A stretch of 64,000 nucleotides of DNA. Origin: Streptomyces rhizosphaerihabitans (GTDB lineage: Bacteria > Actinomycetota > Actinomycetes > Streptomycetales > Streptomycetaceae). A program made the translations under genes and the position numbers. Position 1 is the stretch's first letter; each line of letters starts with the position of its first letter. Below, one piece after another: positions 62,088 to 64,000 of this stretch. The stretch is taken from NCBI RefSeq assembly GCF_025399795.1, contig NZ_JAODTZ010000048.1, positions 22,889-86,888 on the forward strand, written 5' to 3'. The notes under the pieces were generated by a model. The model was not told where the DNA came from. It searched no databases and worked only from the letters and a program-made list of their open reading frames with translations.

Positions 62088-62170
62088 CACGTATACGACA
62101 CCACCCCTTCCGGTCACCCGATCACCTCACCGTGATCCCCGTGACCAGGAGGGGTGGTGTCGTATACGTG
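62088..62170. repeat. 21-bp perfect inverted repeat shared by convergent genes
   Basis: Arms 62088-62108 and 62150-62170 are perfectly complementary, with a 41-base centre. Core: GTATACGACACCACCCC. The right arm lies in the last codons of the reverse-strand gene ending at 62114, and the left arm is beyond its stop. It probably acts as a terminator for that gene, and perhaps for cdsA. Confidence 0.7.
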
Positions 62171-62422
62171 GGGCCGGCCGTCCTGCCATTCCACCCAGCG
62201 CGGATCGTCCAGGAACTCCCAAGCGTCCGGGAGACCCGCGCGGCGCAGGAACTCGACCACGTCGGCGTCGCTGTGGGCGATGCCGGCGCTCCGGCCGCGG
62301 ATCGTCACCCGTCGGCCGCCGGTCCCGGCCGGGCGGCCGACGGTGATGGGCGCGGTGGGTGCGTCGTCGGCCCCTGTCCGGTCGTGGCTCTCGTGGTTCG
62401 GCAGCGCGTTTTCGTGGTTCAC
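62114..62422 (-). CDS. Small hypothetical protein, third ORF of a compact reverse cluster
   Basis: The 102-residue product starts at GTG 62422 (MNHENALPNHESHDRTGADD). The GTG overlaps the stop of the previous small gene in a GTGA, strong evidence for coupled translation. The middle reads TGGRRVTIRGRSAGIAHSDA, and the C-terminal half VVEFLRRAGLPDAWEFLDDP, ending in an acidic, Trp-containing segment. There is no signal peptide, membrane helix or catalytic motif. I do not recognise the family. Its end forms one arm of a perfect 21-bp dyad. Confidence 0.6.
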   Translation of the reverse strand: MNHENALPNHESHDRTGADDAPTAPITVGRPAGTGGRRVTIRGRSAGIAHSDADVVEFLRRAGLPDAWEFLDDPRWVEWQDGRPHVYDTTPPGHGDHGEVIG

Positions 62423-62595
62423 AGGACACCCGGATCCGTGTCGGGGCGGCAGTACGGGCATGCCGTGACGCCGTCTTCGGTGATCACCCGGAGAGTCTGC
62501 TCACGTGCGAGTGGCTTCGTGTTCTTCCCGGCCGTGCCGCAGCCGTCCGTGTGGACGGCGTCGGGGATGGCCTTGGTGCCGCCTGTTCGTCGCAT
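62419..62595 (-). CDS. Small cysteine-containing hypothetical protein
   Basis: The 58-residue product starts at ATG 62595 (MRRTGGTKAIPDAVHTDGCG). It contains one CG and a CPYC pair near the C terminus (GVTACPYCRPDTDPGVL) that could bind zinc. It overlaps the first ORF of the cluster by 112 bases in another frame, and ends in a GTGA overlap with the next gene. Small zinc-finger-like proteins of this size occur in actinomycete plasmids and integrated elements, but no specific match can be claimed. Confidence 0.5.
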   Translation of the reverse strand: MRRTGGTKAIPDAVHTDGCGTAGKNTKPLAREQTLRVITEDGVTACPYCRPDTDPGVL

Positions 62596-62762
62596 CGCGA
62601 GTTTCCATCCGTGGGGCGGCGGGGGTGACGTGCGGGCCGCGCGGTGGCGGCGGCCTCCTGGCGCTCCAGCTCGGCGATGGTGTCGTCGGTGCGGCGCAGT
62701 TGCCATGGCGGCCGGGTGCGGACGCTGCGCAGTTGCTCCAGGCGGAATGCTTTTTCGTACAT
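62484..62762 (-). CDS. First ORF of the small cluster, possibly leaderless
   Basis: The 92-residue frame begins MYEKAFRLEQLRSVRTRPPW and continues LRRTDDTIAELERQEAAATA, a plausible helix. The rest is Arg/Pro/Ser-rich and could be out-of-frame sequence, so the true end may be earlier or a frameshift may join it to the next ORF. ATG 62762 is 7 bases after a TAGAAT box, so transcription would begin at or near the start codon. Function is unknown. Confidence 0.4.
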   Translation of the reverse strand: MYEKAFRLEQLRSVRTRPPWQLRRTDDTIAELERQEAAATARPARHPRRPTDGNSRCDEQAAPRPSPTPSTRTAAARPGRTRSHSHVSRLSG

Positions 62763-62769
62763 GTATTCG

Positions 62770-62775
62770 ATTCTA
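62770..62775 (-). promoter_or_regulatory. TAGAAT -10 box giving a leaderless start
   Basis: TAGAAT on the complement (62775-62770) ends 7 bases before ATG 62762, so the transcript would start at the ATG. No good -35 box is visible. Leaderless mRNAs are common in actinobacteria. Confidence 0.45.
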
Positions 62776-62898
62776 GGGTCAGGTGGGACTTCGAGGCGGC
62801 ATCCCGGCTGTTGTCCTGTGACAGCGAACTCTGAACTCACAAGTGAACCCTGAGCTCGTGCCGTCAAAGGCTGGGCACTGGAAGCCGCGGCCTCGACA

Positions 62899-63228
62899 AT
62901 GGGTCATGTGGAATTCGTCTTCTTCATGACCTTGCCCGGGCTGGTCGTCGGGCTGACCTTGCTGGCCTTCGTCGACCAGCTTCTGTTGCGCGCGGGGCGG
63001 GCCGGTGTGCTGCCGTGGCGGAACAGCGCACGGCAGAGCCAGATATCGGCGACCGGGTTCGAGCAGCTCCACGCGAGTCTTTCGCCGGGCAAGCAGAACG
63101 AGCTGAAGGAACGGGAGTCGGCACTGGTCCTGCCGGACAACGAGGACGACGGGGCTCCGCCGAACCGGACAACGGTGGATCTGGACGGAGGGACCGCGGT
63201 CGTCCGGATGCCTTGCCCGGGCCGGTAG
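62899..63228 (+). CDS. Small membrane protein, DUF6191-like
   Basis: The 109-residue product starts MGHVEFVFFMTLPGLVVGLT with one N-terminal membrane helix (about residues 5-28). A cytoplasmic region follows with WRNSARQSQISATGFEQLHA and SLSPGKQNELKERESALVLP, then VDLDGGTAVVRMP. This matches my memory of DUF6191 proteins of Streptomyces, which have no known function. ATG 62899 lies at the left end of the frame. It is divergent from the small reverse cluster. Confidence 0.75.
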   Translation: MGHVEFVFFMTLPGLVVGLTLLAFVDQLLLRAGRAGVLPWRNSARQSQISATGFEQLHASLSPGKQNELKERESALVLPDNEDDGAPPNRTTVDLDGGTAVVRMPCPGR

Positions 63229-63502
63229 ACGGTCCTCGCCGCTTGACGAACGGCACGGGGAATCGACGGCACGAGCTTTCCGGGCTCGCTGTCGCAGGAC
63301 GCTGTGCCCGTCAGCGTCAGCGTCCGAGGCACAGGACACCTGCGCCGGTCCGTGTCCGTCGGTGCCCTGCTCCCGAGTCTCGCGGACGATGACCACTGCT
63401 GTGCCGCGAGTGGGAGACACAGGTCACATGGGGGTGTGTCACATCGTGCGGAGCTGTTCCGTCGAAGGGGTGTAACCACGAACGACGACACAGGAGCGCA
63501 CC

Positions 63503-63976
63503 ATGGAAGCTCGGTTGAACCTCTTCGCCAGCCCGGTCGCGGCCAAGTTCACGAAGCACATCGTCGCCGCGGGCAGGTCGCTCGCGGACTCGACTCTGCC
63601 GGTCGCGACCCAGGAACTGGTCAAGCTGCGCGCCAGCCAGATCAACGGCTGCGGATTCTGCACCGACATGCACACCAAGGACGCCACCGCCGAGGGAGAG
63701 ACCTCGGTGCGTCTCAACCTGGTCGCGGCCTGGCGGGAGGCGACGGTGTTCACCGACGCCGAGCGCGCCGCCCTGGAACTGACGGAGCAGGGCACGCGGA
63801 TCGCCGACGCTGCCGGCGGTGTCACGGACGAGTGCTGGGCGAACGCCGCCAAGTACTACGACGAGGAGCAGCTCGCCGCCCTGGTGTGCTGCATCTCGAT
63901 CATCAACGCCTTCAACCGCGGAAACGTGATCGTCCAGCAGCCGGCCGGCAGCTACCGGCCCGGCCAGTTCGCGTAA
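63503..63976 (+). CDS. AhpD-like carboxymuconolactone decarboxylase family protein
   Basis: The 157-residue protein is all-helical and has the AhpD motif VKLRASQINGCGFCTDMHTK at about residues 41-60. Its redox pair is CGFC, with the downstream His that takes part in peroxide reduction. Family members reduce peroxiredoxins or other targets, and many are annotated as alkylhydroperoxidase-like. ATG 63503 gives the full family length. In Streptomyces such genes often precede an ECF sigma factor gene. Nothing of that kind is visible in the last 24 bases of the window. Confidence 0.9.
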   Translation: MEARLNLFASPVAAKFTKHIVAAGRSLADSTLPVATQELVKLRASQINGCGFCTDMHTKDATAEGETSVRLNLVAAWREATVFTDAERAALELTEQGTRIADAAGGVTDECWANAAKYYDEEQLAALVCCISIINAFNRGNVIVQQPAGSYRPGQFA

Positions 63977-64000
63977 GCGGGGGTGTTCGGGCCGGGCGCG

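Overview
The window is high-GC actinobacterial chromosome with strong third-position G/C bias. It is almost certainly a Streptomyces core region. Gene order and sequence (recG-rsmD-coaD, rpmF-rnc-mutM, smc, glcP, ftsY, nsdA, amtB-glnK-glnD, ffh, ftsH, the rpsP-to-whiG block, then rpsB-tsf-pyrH-frr-cdsA) match what I remember of the S. coelicolor region around SCO5566-SCO5628. The locus comparison is from memory. The genes were recognised from motifs in the sequence.

Layout. 1-5 kb: the 5' end of a DMT-type transporter running off the left edge, a divergent LysR regulator, a 16-bp tandem-repeat tract, and a large TPR protein. 5-17 kb: an Hsp90-family chaperone translationally coupled to the TPR gene, then divergent recG, rsmD, coaD, a coiled-coil protein with a Gln/Tyr-rich tail, the DUF177-rpmF-rnc-mutM cluster, an HxlR regulator, a membrane-anchored HTH protein and a small PASTA protein. 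17.5-28.5 kb: a secreted CAP protein, acyP, a small coiled-coil protein, smc, a DUF4326 protein, the glucose permease glcP, an LLM oxidoreductase and ftsY. 28.6-42.4 kb: a degenerate Prim-Pol-like protein, nsdA, amtB-glnK-glnD, ffh, ftsH, a methyltransferase, and an archaeal/eukaryal-type prolyl-tRNA synthetase. 42.7-55.5 kb: a putative HExxH/zinc-ribbon protein, rpsP-khpA-rimM-trmD-rplS, four tandem type I signal peptidases, a Nudix hydrolase, DUF2469, yraN-comM-dprA and the sporulation sigma factor whiG. 55.6-64 kb: a TetR regulator, a LytM-like protein without its catalytic histidines, rpsB-tsf-pyrH-frr-cdsA, a compact cluster of small reverse-strand ORFs, a DUF6191-type membrane protein and an AhpD-like protein.

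Functional themes. Protein synthesis and maturation dominate: r-proteins S2, S16, L19 and L32, EF-Ts, RRF, rRNA and tRNA modification, SRP (ffh) with its receptor (ftsY), FtsH and four signal peptidases. Nitrogen control (amtB-glnK-glnD with a GlnR-like box), glucose uptake, chromosome maintenance (smc, recG, mutM, dprA) and development (nsdA, whiG) are interleaved. Many genes are coupled by ATGA, TGATG or GTGA overlaps.

Noteworthy features are mostly small: short tandem repeats in many intergenic gaps, several long perfect hairpins (two overlap the end of a convergent gene), a sipX frame that runs about 300 nt into sipY, a low-complexity insertion in the Smc hinge, the coupled Hsp90/TPR pair, and the leaderless-looking small-ORF cluster after cdsA. 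No tRNA, rRNA, CRISPR array, insertion sequence or biosynthetic cluster was seen.
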